A stretch of DNA of 64,000 bases, from the NCBI GenBank assembly GCA_934465535.1, contig CAKSKV010000006.1, positions 39,680 through 103,679 on the forward strand, written 5' to 3'. Made by a program: the position numbers and the translations under genes. The DNA is from an uncultured Clostridia bacterium (lineage in GTDB: Bacteria > Bacillota > Clostridia > Christensenellales > QALW01). Positions 9,268 through 18,212 of the stretch are shown in pieces (position 1 is the stretch's first letter; each line of letters begins with the position of its first letter). Under the pieces are notes generated by a model. The model saw only the letters and a list, made by a program, of their open reading frames with translations. It had not been told where the DNA came from and did no database searches.

Positions 9268-10518
9268 ATGAGCAGGACGACTGGCAATGCAAAGGATACG
9301 CGGCCGAAGCTCAAACCTGTTGAAAAGGTGAATTTATCGTCCAAGCGCTGGCCGCTGCGGCTGGCCATTGTTATAGTGGCGATAATAGTGGCAGGCTTGG
9401 CGTTCGGATATGCGTTCTCGCAGCTGGTGCACGGCGATGAGGGATGGCAGACAATAAGGGCATCCTCGTCTGAATTGCCGGCTTGTGACAGCGAAATGGT
9501 GCTGCGGTATAATTTGGGCGCGGGTGAAATGTCCGCCGGTGCGGAGAAGAAGGCGGTAATGCAGGTGTACACCGACGCGTGCGTGGAAATGTACCGGCTG
9601 CTGGATGCCACCGTGCAATACGGGGCAGTGCACAATATGGCATATATAAACGCGCACCCTAATGAAGAGATAGAAGTGGATGAGCCGCTTTACAGGGTGT
9701 TGGAGCTGATAAACAAATATGACAGCAAACAGATATTTTTAGCGCCGTTATATGCGGATTATTATAATCTGTTTTCCTCTGAGGATGATGTGATAGCTGC
9801 GGGGTTTGATCCGCGAAGGAATGCAGACACTGCCGAGTATTTTGAAAAGGTGAGCGGGTATATTAAAAATGTCCGCATGGTGCTTAGCGGCGGCAATACC
9901 GTAAGACTGGAGATACCGCAGGACTATATGCAGTTTGCAAAGGATAACGGCATTGAAACATTTATTGACCTGTGGTGGATGCGTACTGCATTTATGATAG
10001 ATCACGCGGCCCAAGCGCTGCGGAATGCCGGGTTTGAAAACGGGATTCTCGGCTCGGAGGAGGGCTTTTCGGCAAGCCTTGGCAATAGCGGGAGCGTGAG
10101 TGCTTCTGTGTATGACCGTGAGGACGGAAAACGCATTGAAACGGCGGAGATTAAATTTGATGCGCCGGCAAGCGCGGTGTATTTCCATTTACGGCCTGAT
10201 GCGCAGGCGGACAGAACCTATCGCTACGAGTATGCGGACGGCAGCGTTGCGGGACTGTATCTTTCGGTGAATGACGGGCTTTGCTATGCGGCAAAGGAGG
10301 ATATGTATTTTTATTCCCATACGGCGGGCTGCGGAGAAATATTGCTGAAAATGCTGCCCGTATATGCAAGTGCGACACTGGACACGGACAGTGTGAAGAA
10401 AGCTGCATCGGAAGGAATATACAGCGTATGGTGTGAAGAAAATACAATTTATGCAACGGATAAGAATGCGGAGATTACTCTAGCTTCGGGAGCGCAGTAC
10501 GGCGTTGTAAAAGGATAA
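9268..10518 (+). CDS. membrane-anchored protein with a degenerate ApbE-like domain
   Basis: The ATG at 9268 follows ATCGGAGG by six bases; a TTG one codon upstream is too close to that site. The protein has 416 residues, with one N-terminal membrane helix (about 32-52) and the rest predicted outside. The order of elements resembles FAD:protein FMN transferase (ApbE): an NxAYINA-like segment, then YRVLELINKYDSKQ, then DLWWMRTAFMIDHAAQALRNA near residue 235, which lines up with ApbE's DLGGIAKGYAVD. The catalytic-region Lys is Thr here and the Gly pair is Trp-Trp, so flavin transfer is unlikely. The assignment is by eye and tentative. It could instead be an unrelated surface protein. Confidence 0.5.
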   Translation: MSRTTGNAKDTRPKLKPVEKVNLSSKRWPLRLAIVIVAIIVAGLAFGYAFSQLVHGDEGWQTIRASSSELPACDSEMVLRYNLGAGEMSAGAEKKAVMQVYTDACVEMYRLLDATVQYGAVHNMAYINAHPNEEIEVDEPLYRVLELINKYDSKQIFLAPLYADYYNLFSSEDDVIAAGFDPRRNADTAEYFEKVSGYIKNVRMVLSGGNTVRLEIPQDYMQFAKDNGIETFIDLWWMRTAFMIDHAAQALRNAGFENGILGSEEGFSASLGNSGSVSASVYDREDGKRIETAEIKFDAPASAVYFHLRPDAQADRTYRYEYADGSVAGLYLSVNDGLCYAAKEDMYFYSHTAGCGEILLKMLPVYASATLDTDSVKKAASEGIYSVWCEENTIYATDKNAEITLASGAQYGVVKG

Positions 10519-10559
10519 AGCGGTTTTAAGTAAAGCCGGAATACTGAATACGGATTATG

Positions 10560-10595
10560 TAGGCACGGTCGGCTATCGGCTGTGCCTGTTTTTTA
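10560..10595 (+). terminator. terminator after the ApbE-like gene
   Basis: AGGCAC pairs with GTGCCT across an imperfect inner stem, followed by TGTTTTTT. It lies about 45 bases after the stop. Confidence 0.7.
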
Positions 10596-10648
10596 TGCAG
10601 GCTGTGCCGGAATATGATGAAAAAGACGGGACGCAGGCGTGCGATTTT

Positions 10649-11113
10649 TTAGTATCTTATCCAACCGGAAGAGCCGAGGGCAAGATCGAGAGCGAGAAAC
10701 AGCAGCAGTATGGCGGTAAGGGTACAGGATATTATAAACAGCAGCAGCTTATCCCGTTTAAGAGAACGGATATAGCGCTCGGAGGACATTTTGACTTCAA
10801 AGAGGCGCCTTTCATAGGCACGACGCAGAGCCGCTTCGGACTGGCTGTCGGAAGCATCGACGGAAGATTCGTCATCGGGAGGCTTGCTGTCTTGCAGTGG
10901 TTGGCCGGTGAGCATATCATCAAGTGAGCCGCCCATGGCGGTGACTATAAGAGAAATTGTTTCAAGGCGGGGATCAGATGTGTCTCCGCTGAAAATTTTT
11001 CTTATGGTGGAATCCGGCAGCTGAGTAGCGGCAGAAAGCTCGGCCCAGGACATGCCGGAGCGTTCTTTGAGGGCTAAAAGATATTTTCGGCCGGTTTCAA
11101 AGGTGTTTTGCAA
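10649..11113 (-). CDS. XRE-family regulator with a C-terminal membrane helix
   Basis: The protein has 154 residues from TTG 11113, preceded on the minus strand by GGAG at nine bases. Residues 8-65 form a helix-turn-helix of the Cro/C1 type: WAELSAATQLPDSTIRKIFSG covers the turn and recognition helix. A polar, acidic linker and an Arg/Lys-rich helix follow, then one hydrophobic segment (LLLFIISCTLTAILLLFLAL) close to the C-terminus. The protein therefore appears to be tethered to the membrane by its tail. Three spaced GGTAAAAT repeats lie directly upstream and are good operator candidates. The target genes are unknown. Confidence 0.75.
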   Translation of the reverse strand: MQNTFETGRKYLLALKERSGMSWAELSAATQLPDSTIRKIFSGDTSDPRLETISLIVTAMGGSLDDMLTGQPLQDSKPPDDESSVDASDSQSEAALRRAYERRLFEVKMSSERYIRSLKRDKLLLFIISCTLTAILLLFLALDLALGSSGWIRY

Positions 11114-11134
11114 TTATATCAACTCCGTTTTCGT

Positions 11135-11200
11135 ATTTTACCGATGTGCTGTTCGTATTTTACCAAGGGGTGTTAAAATTTTACCGGGCAATAGTAAAAT
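11135..11200 (-). promoter_or_regulatory. triple GGTAAAAT repeat upstream of the XRE gene
   Basis: On the minus strand GGTAAAAT occurs at 11142-11135, 11164-11157 and 11185-11178, spaced 22 and 21 bases. An inverted partial copy GTAAAAT lies on the plus strand at 11194-11200. The two-helical-turn spacing places all copies on one face of the DNA, as expected for cooperative repressor sites. Confidence 0.55.
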
Positions 11201-11505
11201 TATAGCAATTGCATTTGGCAGCCCGACATGTTATTCTTGTGCTGAAACAAAAGGTGAGTCGGATTTTGGCATACAAGGTCGGATTTATACTATCAAATAT
11301 CATCATAACCATTATATACCAATTGTTGTGTAAAAGTCAACAGTATCAAAGATAAAAATAAAAGTAAAATACACCAGGCAGTAGGCATGTGCCGTAAAGT
11401 CGAAGCGCCGTACAAAATTGATTGTACGCTGAACATTATATGCGCAGGATAAAAAAATATGCACAGGCGTTTCAAAATTACAGAAAAAAATTCAGGAGGT
11501 AAAAA
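11201..11505. other. AT-rich gene-free spacer
   Basis: I see no gene, tRNA or clear riboswitch here. The final bases contain CAGGAGG, the ribosome site of the next gene. No convincing promoter pair stands out. Confidence 0.5.
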
Positions 11506-11892
11506 ATGAGCTTTATATCACGCTTTATAGGGGAGTACGGAACGGTGATGCTTTATGCGGTGATAACGGCATTTGCCGGCGCAGCGGTTGCGGTGCTTAA
11601 AAAGACAGCGGCGCGCCATGCAAAGGGGCGGGCTGCAAAAAGAACGGTTTGCAGCTGTATAGAGTATGTTAAGGCGTTATATGCAGACATGCCGGCTGAG
11701 GAACAGAAGGAAGAAACGGTTAAGGCGGTTATGGACGCGCTGGCCGTAAAGGGAATATACATTTCGGATATTGAAGCAAGAATGCGCATAGCGCGGCAGA
11801 TGAAGGAAAATGGCGAGAAGACAGGCAAAGCAGCCGAGGTAGAGGAGAAAGAAGACGGGGAGGAAAAAGAAAACAGCCTTTGGTATTTTTGA
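11506..11892 (+). CDS. holin-like small membrane protein (LLH-type)
   Basis: The protein has 128 residues and follows AGGAGGTAAAAA. One membrane helix occupies about residues 13-32. A basic segment, an amphipathic region with KEETVKAVMDALAVKGIYISD and a Glu/Lys-rich tail follow. The order of hydrophobic helix, basic stretch and ~50-residue helical domain ending in an I-x-x-I-E-A motif resembles phage holins of the LLH superfamily. No endolysin or other phage gene is nearby, so it is either a domesticated remnant or a small membrane protein of other function. The family call is by resemblance only. Confidence 0.55.
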   Translation: MSFISRFIGEYGTVMLYAVITAFAGAAVAVLKKTAARHAKGRAAKRTVCSCIEYVKALYADMPAEEQKEETVKAVMDALAVKGIYISDIEARMRIARQMKENGEKTGKAAEVEEKEDGEEKENSLWYF

Positions 11893-11961
11893 AAAAACCA
11901 AAGGCTTGAATCGGGCATTTGCTGATGCAGAGCATTTCCGATGCCGAAAGTGCAGCTCGTA

Positions 11962-13563
11962 TCAAAGCGTACTGAAGATGCCGCACCCTCTTTTATGCAG
12001 CCAAGCAAGCCAAAGGGCAGAAAGCAGCAGATTGAATACGGCAAGCAGGCACAGATAAAGGGCGGCATTCAGTCCGGCCGGCACCAGCAGGAAGCCCCCA
12101 ACTGCGGTTATTACTGCCCCGAAGAAGCCAAGGAGCATTATAAGCAATATGCTGATGCTGTGTTTTATGGGCGTTGTTTCGTTGGTCCATTTAAGGTTGG
12201 GCATTTTCAGATCCAACATAAGCCCGAGAGCAGACAGGGAAAGTACAAAGGAAAAGGTCTGCGCAATTACCGCAAAGAAAGAGGCGGCAGTGTACTGATA
12301 TGCAATGGCGGTAAGGGCTATGCACAGCGCCGCAGGCAGAAGCGTGAGAATAAGCTGCATTGACAGCTTTGCACACAGCACCTGCCGGGGCTTAACGGGA
12401 AGTGACTGCATAAGCCACAGGTTTTTGCCCTCGAGAGATACGGACGGTGTGGAAATGGTATTCATGGACGCAATCAGGCAAACGGCGGCGCAGAGAAAAA
12501 CGGGGACTATATCGTTCGGCAGCCCGAGCTGTACGGTGAACAGCGAGGTCAGCGCCCCGCCCTTAAGGGCAAAGAATACTCCGCCTACCGGCAGCAAAAG
12601 AATACCAAGCCCGCAATTGAGCATATAGTTGGGGCTGGAATAAAAACGGCTGAATTCCTTGGCAAGCAGGGCGGCAAATATCCCTTTGGGCTTGGAACCG
12701 GTGATTTTGCCGCTTTTGACGGCAGCGGCACCGGTTGAACCGGTGATTTTGAGAAAAGTGCGGGAAAGCAGCAGCCACATAATTGCAAACAGAACAAGCA
12801 CAACAGCCGCCACTGCGGCAAGGGAGGGCAGATCGCCGGCGCCGGCGCACCCGAAAATGTAAACGGGCAGCGCATCGCTTTTGATCTTATCGCTGTAAAG
12901 GTCTATATTTTCAAGCAGTCCGTCAATGATAGTTTGCGCTTTGAAATAAAAGGCATAATAAGCGCCCATAAACAGCAGGGATACAATCACCGTTATTATG
13001 CTTTTGCGCTTAAGCTTACGGCTGATTTGGGCAACCACCCAGCCGAGAAGGCAGGAAAGGGTAAGCACGAATATTGATATAAGAGCGAAAAACAGCAGTG
13101 AGCTTAGTATAATCACGGGAGCGGAGGATACCATGATAAAATAAATTACGCAAGCAGGCAGCATAACCACGCCGGAATACATAAGCCCCATAAGATATAC
13201 GCTTAAAAGGCGGGAGGCAATGATGGTTTTAACCGGTATGGGCATGGACAGGAGAAGGTCGTTGTCCTTTGCAAGGTAAAGTGCGGAATATGTGCTGAAA
13301 ACACTTCCGAAGGTGCCGAGCAATATGGCTATAAGCCCGGTAAGGGCAAAATAGAGCCAGTTCGCTCCGGCAGCGGACAGCGGCAGGCAGAGAGAGAATG
13401 CCAAAGAGGCGAATATTCCGCCCAGCACCGCTATCATCAAAACGGCAAAAAAGCAAAGATATGCAGCGGTTGCTCCCTTGGAGCGGGCCTTGTTGTTTTT
13501 GGCATCGTAGAAATAGCTGCGGAATATTTCCGTAAGCTGCTTTTTTACGAGAATTTTCAGCAT
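11962..13563 (-). CDS. ABC-2 type exporter permease
   Basis: The 533-residue membrane subunit of an ABC exporter has about twelve hydrophobic segments. Two halves are separated by a loop with KITGSKPKGIFAALLAKEFSRF. The LLLSMPIPVKTIIASRLLSVY segment in the first half is typical of this putative exporter family. It overlaps the upstream ATPase gene by seven bases and shares its promoter. The substrate cannot be inferred. Neighbouring genes are unrelated. Confidence 0.8.
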   Translation of the reverse strand: MLKILVKKQLTEIFRSYFYDAKNNKARSKGATAAYLCFFAVLMIAVLGGIFASLAFSLCLPLSAAGANWLYFALTGLIAILLGTFGSVFSTYSALYLAKDNDLLLSMPIPVKTIIASRLLSVYLMGLMYSGVVMLPACVIYFIMVSSAPVIILSSLLFFALISIFVLTLSCLLGWVVAQISRKLKRKSIITVIVSLLFMGAYYAFYFKAQTIIDGLLENIDLYSDKIKSDALPVYIFGCAGAGDLPSLAAVAAVVLVLFAIMWLLLSRTFLKITGSTGAAAVKSGKITGSKPKGIFAALLAKEFSRFYSSPNYMLNCGLGILLLPVGGVFFALKGGALTSLFTVQLGLPNDIVPVFLCAAVCLIASMNTISTPSVSLEGKNLWLMQSLPVKPRQVLCAKLSMQLILTLLPAALCIALTAIAYQYTAASFFAVIAQTFSFVLSLSALGLMLDLKMPNLKWTNETTPIKHSISILLIMLLGFFGAVITAVGGFLLVPAGLNAALYLCLLAVFNLLLSALWLAWLHKRGCGIFSTL

Positions 13564-14270
13564 GTTTTTTCCTCCAGTTCAAGGAAAACATCCTCAAGTG
13601 ATTCATCGCCGCGCACCTGTGCCATGGAGCCGGAGCGGATGAGCCGTCCGCCTTTGATTATGGCCACCTTATCGCACAGCTTTTCGGCCACTTCAAGCAC
13701 ATGGGTGGAAAAGAATATTGCGTTGCCGTCATTGCAGAAGGAACGCATCATTTCCTTTAGGGTATAGGAGGCCTTTGGGTCAAGGCCTACAAAGGGCTCG
13801 TCCATAAGGATAAGACGCGGCGAGTGTATCCAGGCGGCAATTATTGCAAGCTTTTGCTTCATTCCGTGGGAATATGCGGCAATGGGCTGGGCAAGGTGGC
13901 GGTTCATTTCAAATAAAGAGGCGTATTTTTCTATGCGCTCCTTACGGGACGCGGCGTCAATAGCAAATATATCGGCAATGAAGTTAAGGTATTTTATGCC
14001 CGTCATATAGTCGTAAAGGTCGGGATTATCCGGAATGTAGGCAATATCGCGTTTGCATTGCAGAGGCTCCGTCTTTACGGAATGACCGTTTATAAATATT
14101 TCGCCGCTGTCAAATTGCAGTATTCCGGCAACGGATTTCAGCGTGGTGGTTTTTCCGGCGCCGTTGTGCCCGATAAAGCCGTATATTTCACCGGGGGCGA
14201 TATGCAGGCAAAGATCGTCCACGGCCTTTTGTTCACCGTAGTATTTTGTCAGATGTTCTATTTTCAGCAT
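13557..14270 (-). CDS. ABC transporter ATP-binding protein
   Basis: The 237-residue single ATPase of an exporter has Walker A GHNGAGKTT near residue 35, a Q-loop at the AYIPDNPDLYDYMTG segment, a divergent signature YSHGMKQK, Walker B LILMDEPFVGLD and the switch His in STHVLE. It belongs to the CcmA/YxlF-type group that pairs with ABC-2 permeases. The permease gene follows with a seven-base overlap. An exact consensus promoter lies 80-110 bases upstream. Confidence 0.88.
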   Translation of the reverse strand: MLKIEHLTKYYGEQKAVDDLCLHIAPGEIYGFIGHNGAGKTTTLKSVAGILQFDSGEIFINGHSVKTEPLQCKRDIAYIPDNPDLYDYMTGIKYLNFIADIFAIDAASRKERIEKYASLFEMNRHLAQPIAAYSHGMKQKLAIIAAWIHSPRLILMDEPFVGLDPKASYTLKEMMRSFCNDGNAIFFSTHVLEVAEKLCDKVAIIKGGRLIRSGSMAQVRGDESLEDVFLELEEKTC

Positions 14271-14347
14271 TGTTTTTCTCCTTGAATAAAATTAAAAGAA
14301 AAGCTGTGATCTGCCGGAAAGCAGATTAGAAAATGAAATATGTAAGA

Positions 14348-14376
14348 ATTATAAGCCGGCGGCAGAGATATGTCAA
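14348..14376 (-). promoter_or_regulatory. promoter of the ABC-2 exporter operon
   Basis: On the minus strand TTGACA (14376-14371) and TATAAT (14353-14348) are separated by 17 bases, both exact. The stretch 14377-14559 beyond it shows no gene or RNA that I can recognise. Confidence 0.85.
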
Positions 14377-14559
14377 CATGGATAGGGAAGGCACATGCGG
14401 AGTTTCTGGGATTCAGGAAAACGCGTAAAAAGATGCAGGAAAATTTTTGCAATAATCGCCGCTTTGCGGGACAGAAAGAAATAGTTTTTTGCTGTTACCT
14501 ATTTTGGACTTGAAACCGCATGAAAAGGGGAGGAATAACGGGCGGGGAGGGATGAAAGT

Positions 14560-14591
14560 AAAAATCCTCATTCATACGAATGAGGATTTTT
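14560..14591 (-). terminator. terminator of tRNA-Pro
   Basis: AAAAATCCTCATTC pairs perfectly with GAATGAGGATTTTT around a four-base loop. It abuts the 3' end of tRNA-Pro on the minus strand. The A-run/T-run symmetry would let it act in both directions. Confidence 0.88.
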
Positions 14592-14667
14592 GGTCTGGGT
14601 GAAAGGATTCGAACCTTCGGCCTCTTGAACCCCATTCAAGCACGCTACCAAACTGCGCCACACCCAG
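14590..14667 (-). tRNA. tRNA-Pro (anticodon GGG)
   Basis: On the minus strand the acceptor CTGGGTG pairs exactly with CACCCAG, followed by A and an encoded CCA. The anticodon stem CTTGA/TCAAG frames ATGGGGT. The D arm begins TGGCGCAG as in other tRNA-Pro genes. Confidence 0.95.
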
Positions 14668-14686
14668 ATTTCTTACAACGGCAGTG

Positions 14687-14715
14687 ATTATATCATATAG
14701 GCGTGGGCTTGTCAA
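14687..14715 (-). promoter_or_regulatory. promoter of tRNA-Pro
   Basis: Exact TTGACA (14715-14710) and TATAAT (14692-14687) on the minus strand with a 17-base spacer, 20 bases before the tRNA. Confidence 0.87.
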
Positions 14716-14862
14716 GAATTATTTATGCAAAGCGGCTTTGGTTTGCAGACGGGGAGCGGGATGTGTCAAAACAAGGCAAAAGATTTTACTTTTCGTACGC
14801 ATTTTTATATTGATAATATATCGATTTTGTAGTATATTATTTATAATTTACGGAGGATGAAA

Positions 14863-16038
14863 ATGCGAGGGAGAAAACAGGTTTACCGCAGAAGACGCGT
14901 GGGTGCACGGTTTTATATTTTTCTTTTTGCGCTTGCGGCACTGATTGTATCCGTGACGCTGTTTTTTGCCCTTCCGCGTACAGCCAGAGTAAAGTGGGAC
15001 AGTATTTCTTCCGCTGAATTTATGGACTGCGCGGTGATATTCAACGAAGCGCAGATTGATCTTCCCGATAATGAAAGGCTGATATTTTCCGTTCCGAACA
15101 ACAGCGCGGTGCAGTCTGAGGAGCTTATAGGGGAATATTATAAAAAGGGCTATGTTACTGCTGCATTTGAGGCATATGTCAGCCTGCGGCAGAGCATTGT
15201 TAGCTATCAGAATGATGTGCTGCTTAAGGATATTTATCAAAATGAGCTTAATGAGTATGCCATTGCGATAGATACGGTGCTTACGGAGCTGCAGACATTT
15301 GATTCGGCCGTTTCCGATTATATAACGCTTAATAACAGGCTGATAAGCATACTTTCGCAAAGACAGGATTATATAAGAGAGAATTATCCGGCGGACGAGC
15401 AGCTGCAAAGCCTGTATGACGAGGAGCAGGAGCGGCTTAATGCGCTTAATGACTGGATAGTGCCCATAAAGGCCGTGGGCAATGGTTTTGTATCGTGGTA
15501 TCTGAATGAAGCCTATGCGGGAATAAACACAAATACGGCTGCGGGGCTGGAAGTAAAGGATGTACGAAAGCTGCTGGAGAGCGGAAATGTATACAAAAAT
15601 GTCAACAGCAGCAACGGCTTTGTGGTGCGGATAATACTGGACGGAAGCGTTTATTTTGCAGCCGTAATGAAGGGCGATGTTGAGCCGGGCAGAACCTTTA
15701 CGCTTTATTCCGCGGAAAATGAATATGCCTGTCAGGTTGTGGCGGTAAACGGCAGCGGAAGCACGAAGGCGGTGATTATCAAAACCGATTGCAGCGTGGA
15801 GCCGCTGTTGGAGCACCGTGTGCTTAAGCTGGCGCAGCAGCCGGTATATACGGGGCTTACCGTGCCGGAGAGTTATATTGTAAAGACGGTATATGACGGA
15901 AATTACATATATGCCGATGTGGACGGCGTAAAGGAAAAGGTGCAGGTAAACATTGTTGCATCGGCGGGAGGAAAAGCAATAGTGGAGGCCGTGCAGGAGG
16001 GTAAGCTGCATCAGGATTCCAAGGTGTATTCCAAATAA
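14863..16038 (+). CDS. HlyD-like membrane-anchored protein next to yggS
   Basis: The ATG at 14863 is six bases after GGAGG. The ATG at 14857 abuts that site and is less likely. The protein has 391 residues, with a very basic N-terminus, one membrane helix (about 18-38), a helical, Glu/Gln-rich segment and a C-terminal beta-rich region. The latter, with repeated VGN-/VRI-type strands and ESYIVKTVYDGNYIYADVDG, resembles the barrel domains of HlyD/RND adaptor proteins. A gene of this kind commonly precedes yggS-sepF-divIVA in Clostridia. I infer a role in envelope assembly but no specific function is known. Confidence 0.65.
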   Translation: MRGRKQVYRRRRVGARFYIFLFALAALIVSVTLFFALPRTARVKWDSISSAEFMDCAVIFNEAQIDLPDNERLIFSVPNNSAVQSEELIGEYYKKGYVTAAFEAYVSLRQSIVSYQNDVLLKDIYQNELNEYAIAIDTVLTELQTFDSAVSDYITLNNRLISILSQRQDYIRENYPADEQLQSLYDEEQERLNALNDWIVPIKAVGNGFVSWYLNEAYAGINTNTAAGLEVKDVRKLLESGNVYKNVNSSNGFVVRIILDGSVYFAAVMKGDVEPGRTFTLYSAENEYACQVVAVNGSGSTKAVIIKTDCSVEPLLEHRVLKLAQQPVYTGLTVPESYIVKTVYDGNYIYADVDGVKEKVQVNIVASAGGKAIVEAVQEGKLHQDSKVYSK

Positions 16039-16092
16039 TCGGGCAGGGTGCGTGTTTATCAAAGCGGAGATTTGGAAAAGGACGGTGAGAGA

Positions 16093-16812
16093 ATGATAAC
16101 ACCGCAGCAGCTGGCGGAGAATATCCGCGGGGTAAAACAGCGGATAAAAGAGGCGCTGGAAGAAGCGCACAGAAGCGATGAGGTGAAAATCATTGCCGTA
16201 ACAAAAACGAGATCGCCGCAGGAGATAAATCTGCTTACGGATTACGGTATATTTTCCATCGGTGAGAACCGCGTTCAGGAGCTTATGGACAAAATTGACA
16301 GCCTGGATAAACGGTTTGACATACAAGTTATTGGACAATTGCAGAGAAATAAGGTAAAATATATAATTGACAGGGTAAACTGCGTGCAGTCGCTGGACAG
16401 AGAAGAGCTTGCATTCGAGCTTAACAGGAGAGCGGCGGCATTGGGGAAAAGGCTGGATGTGCTTATAGAGGTGCGTCTGAACGACGACCCTGCAAGAGGC
16501 GGGGTCGCGCCGGAGAAATTCGAGACTTTTTGTGTTAATATGAAAAGGTTCGAAAGCCTTAATATATGCGGCATTATGGCTGTTGCGCCGCCGGGGCTTT
16601 CCAAATCGGAAAGAGTTGCGGCCTTCGGAAAGGCGGCATGCCTTATGCCGACACTAAAGGAAGTATTCCCGGAGGCGGACAGGCTTTCCATGGGTATGAG
16701 CGCGGATTATTATGAGGCAATTTTGGCGGGGGCTACGGAGATACGCTTGGGCTCAGCCTTGTTCGGCCCCAGAGAAAACATGCCTAACGGCTTAAATAGA
16801 AACATTATATAA
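16093..16812 (+). CDS. yggS: YggS/PROSC family pyridoxal-phosphate protein
   Basis: This is a cytosolic PLP-binding protein that buffers free pyridoxal phosphate and affects amino acid homeostasis; no enzyme activity is established for the family. The protein has 239 residues from ATG 16093, the usual family length. The PLP lysine lies in AVTKTRSP, followed by the IGENRVQEL and IGQLQRNK motifs. Near the end are GMSADYYEAI, the usual GMSxD motif, and IRLGSALFG. In Firmicutes it typically sits, as here, just before sepF in the cell-division region. Confidence 0.92.
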   Translation: MITPQQLAENIRGVKQRIKEALEEAHRSDEVKIIAVTKTRSPQEINLLTDYGIFSIGENRVQELMDKIDSLDKRFDIQVIGQLQRNKVKYIIDRVNCVQSLDREELAFELNRRAAALGKRLDVLIEVRLNDDPARGGVAPEKFETFCVNMKRFESLNICGIMAVAPPGLSKSERVAAFGKAACLMPTLKEVFPEADRLSMGMSADYYEAILAGATEIRLGSALFGPRENMPNGLNRNII

Positions 16813-16878
16813 GGATATAAGGGGAACGGAGATACCGGCCCGCAAAAAACCGAAATATTATACATATCGGAGGTAGTT

Positions 16879-17493
16879 ATGAGCAAATTCTCAAAGGCAC
16901 TGGAACTTATCGGCGTATCGCCCAAGGAAAGCAGAGACAGCTTTGATGATGATTATTTTGAGGATGATTTTGAACAGGAGGAGCCCAAGCAGCGCACTTC
17001 TTCCTCCTCGCAGGAGCGTTCGGACAGATATTCAAAGAGCCGCTACGGTCAGAGAAGGGATGTATTGGATGACGATAATGAAGAGCAGAGCAGCTTTGCT
17101 CCGCGCGCTTCGGCATCACCCGCGCCTGCCGCTTCAGTACAGACAAGGGGCAGACTTTCCACTATCCGCGGCGGAGCCGCTGCGGGAAACGCGCGCACAA
17201 TGGTGATACATGCTCCGGCCTCCTATCAGGAATCGCAGAGCCTTGTTTCGCAGCTTAAACAGAACAAGCAGATAATAATCAAGCTGGATGCGGTGGAGCG
17301 TTCCGATGCACAGAGAATACTGGATTTCATGTCCGGCGCGGCCTATGCGCTGGAGTGCCAGGTTATAAAGATATCCAAGGGCATATACCTTTTTGCTTCC
17401 AACGATGTGCAGATAGAGAAGCCGGAGGAGGATGAAGCGGAGCAGACCCCGGCGGATGATTTTTACAATGTGGACGACACGCGCAGAAGATAA
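16879..17493 (+). CDS. sepF: cell division protein SepF
   Basis: SepF is a membrane-binding partner of FtsZ that shapes the septum in Gram-positive bacteria. The protein has 204 residues from ATG 16879, which follows a CGGAGG site. The N-terminus can form the short amphipathic membrane helix. An acidic and then Ser/Ala/Pro-rich linker follows, and the conserved domain covers about residues 105-180 with LKQNKQIIIKLDAVER and a RILDFMSGAAYAL motif. The acidic tail is longer than in Bacillus. Neighbours YggS and DivIVA confirm the assignment. Confidence 0.93.
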   Translation: MSKFSKALELIGVSPKESRDSFDDDYFEDDFEQEEPKQRTSSSSQERSDRYSKSRYGQRRDVLDDDNEEQSSFAPRASASPAPAASVQTRGRLSTIRGGAAAGNARTMVIHAPASYQESQSLVSQLKQNKQIIIKLDAVERSDAQRILDFMSGAAYALECQVIKISKGIYLFASNDVQIEKPEEDEAEQTPADDFYNVDDTRRR

Positions 17494-17537
17494 TGCAGCA
17501 AGACGCATGTGTGCATTGGAAGTAGAGGGGGATATAT

Positions 17538-17957
17538 ATGGCAATAACCGTTCAGGAAATAAATGCGGCAACTTTTGAAAAGTCGAAAAAAGGCTACAAC
17601 GCCGAGCAGGTGGATGCGTTTATTGACCGCATTGCGGGTGAGGTGGCGTCAATGCAGAAAGAGCTTGACGATCTCCGGCACGAAAATGAGGCGCAGCGCG
17701 GCGTAATCGAAAGCTATAAAAGCAGAGAAAATGCCATTGATCGGTCCTTGCTGGAGGCCTCAAATCTCCGAAAAGAAATAATTGAAAAAGCCCAAGCAGA
17801 TGCAGAAGGAATGGTAAAAGAGGGTGAGCTGGCGCTGGAGCAGCAGAGAAACCGTCTTAAACAGCTTAAGCAGGAGGAAGAGCAAACCGTAAGAAGAATA
17901 CGCTATATCCTGCAGGCGCAGCTTTCCAATCTTGAATATCTGCTTAAGGAGCAATAA
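17538..17957 (+). CDS. divIVA: DivIVA domain protein
   Basis: This is a peripheral membrane protein that marks curved membrane at poles and septa. The protein has 139 residues. The N-terminal lipid-binding domain shows TFEKSKKGYNAEQVDAFIDR. The remainder is a long coiled coil with heptads of Leu and charged residues (about residues 35-139). It is shorter than Bacillus DivIVA. It ends the yggS-sepF-divIVA group and is followed by a terminator. Confidence 0.9.
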   Translation: MAITVQEINAATFEKSKKGYNAEQVDAFIDRIAGEVASMQKELDDLRHENEAQRGVIESYKSRENAIDRSLLEASNLRKEIIEKAQADAEGMVKEGELALEQQRNRLKQLKQEEEQTVRRIRYILQAQLSNLEYLLKEQ

Positions 17958-18015
17958 CCCGCATGCATTGAGTGCAGGTGCTTTGACGGGCGGCGTGCGG
18001 TTTTTGCCGCCACGG

Positions 18016-18052
18016 GCCGATCGGTATTTTACCGGTCGGCTTTTGCTTTTTG
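18016..18052 (+). terminator. terminator of the division-gene group
   Basis: GCCGATCGGT (18016-18025) pairs with ACCGGTCGGC (18031-18040) with one G-T pair, followed by TTTTGCTTTTTG. The 311-base gap to the next gene holds only this terminator and the next promoter. Confidence 0.85.
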
Positions 18053-18212
18053 TAAATGAACGGATGTGTGCCGTTTTGCAATTTGTCACCGTGACGGAAA
18101 CATCACCATATATATCAGCAATGCCTATATACAACGGAAGTACGATTGAACACAGAGTGTATTTGCGGTGAAATAAAGGTGATAAAAATGAAAGAAAAAT
18201 TTCGGTTGCATA

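Noticed and set aside
10595..10927. Plus-strand open frame opposite the XRE regulator
   Set aside because: It overlaps a gene with a clear helix-turn-helix on the other strand and lacks a recognisable domain.
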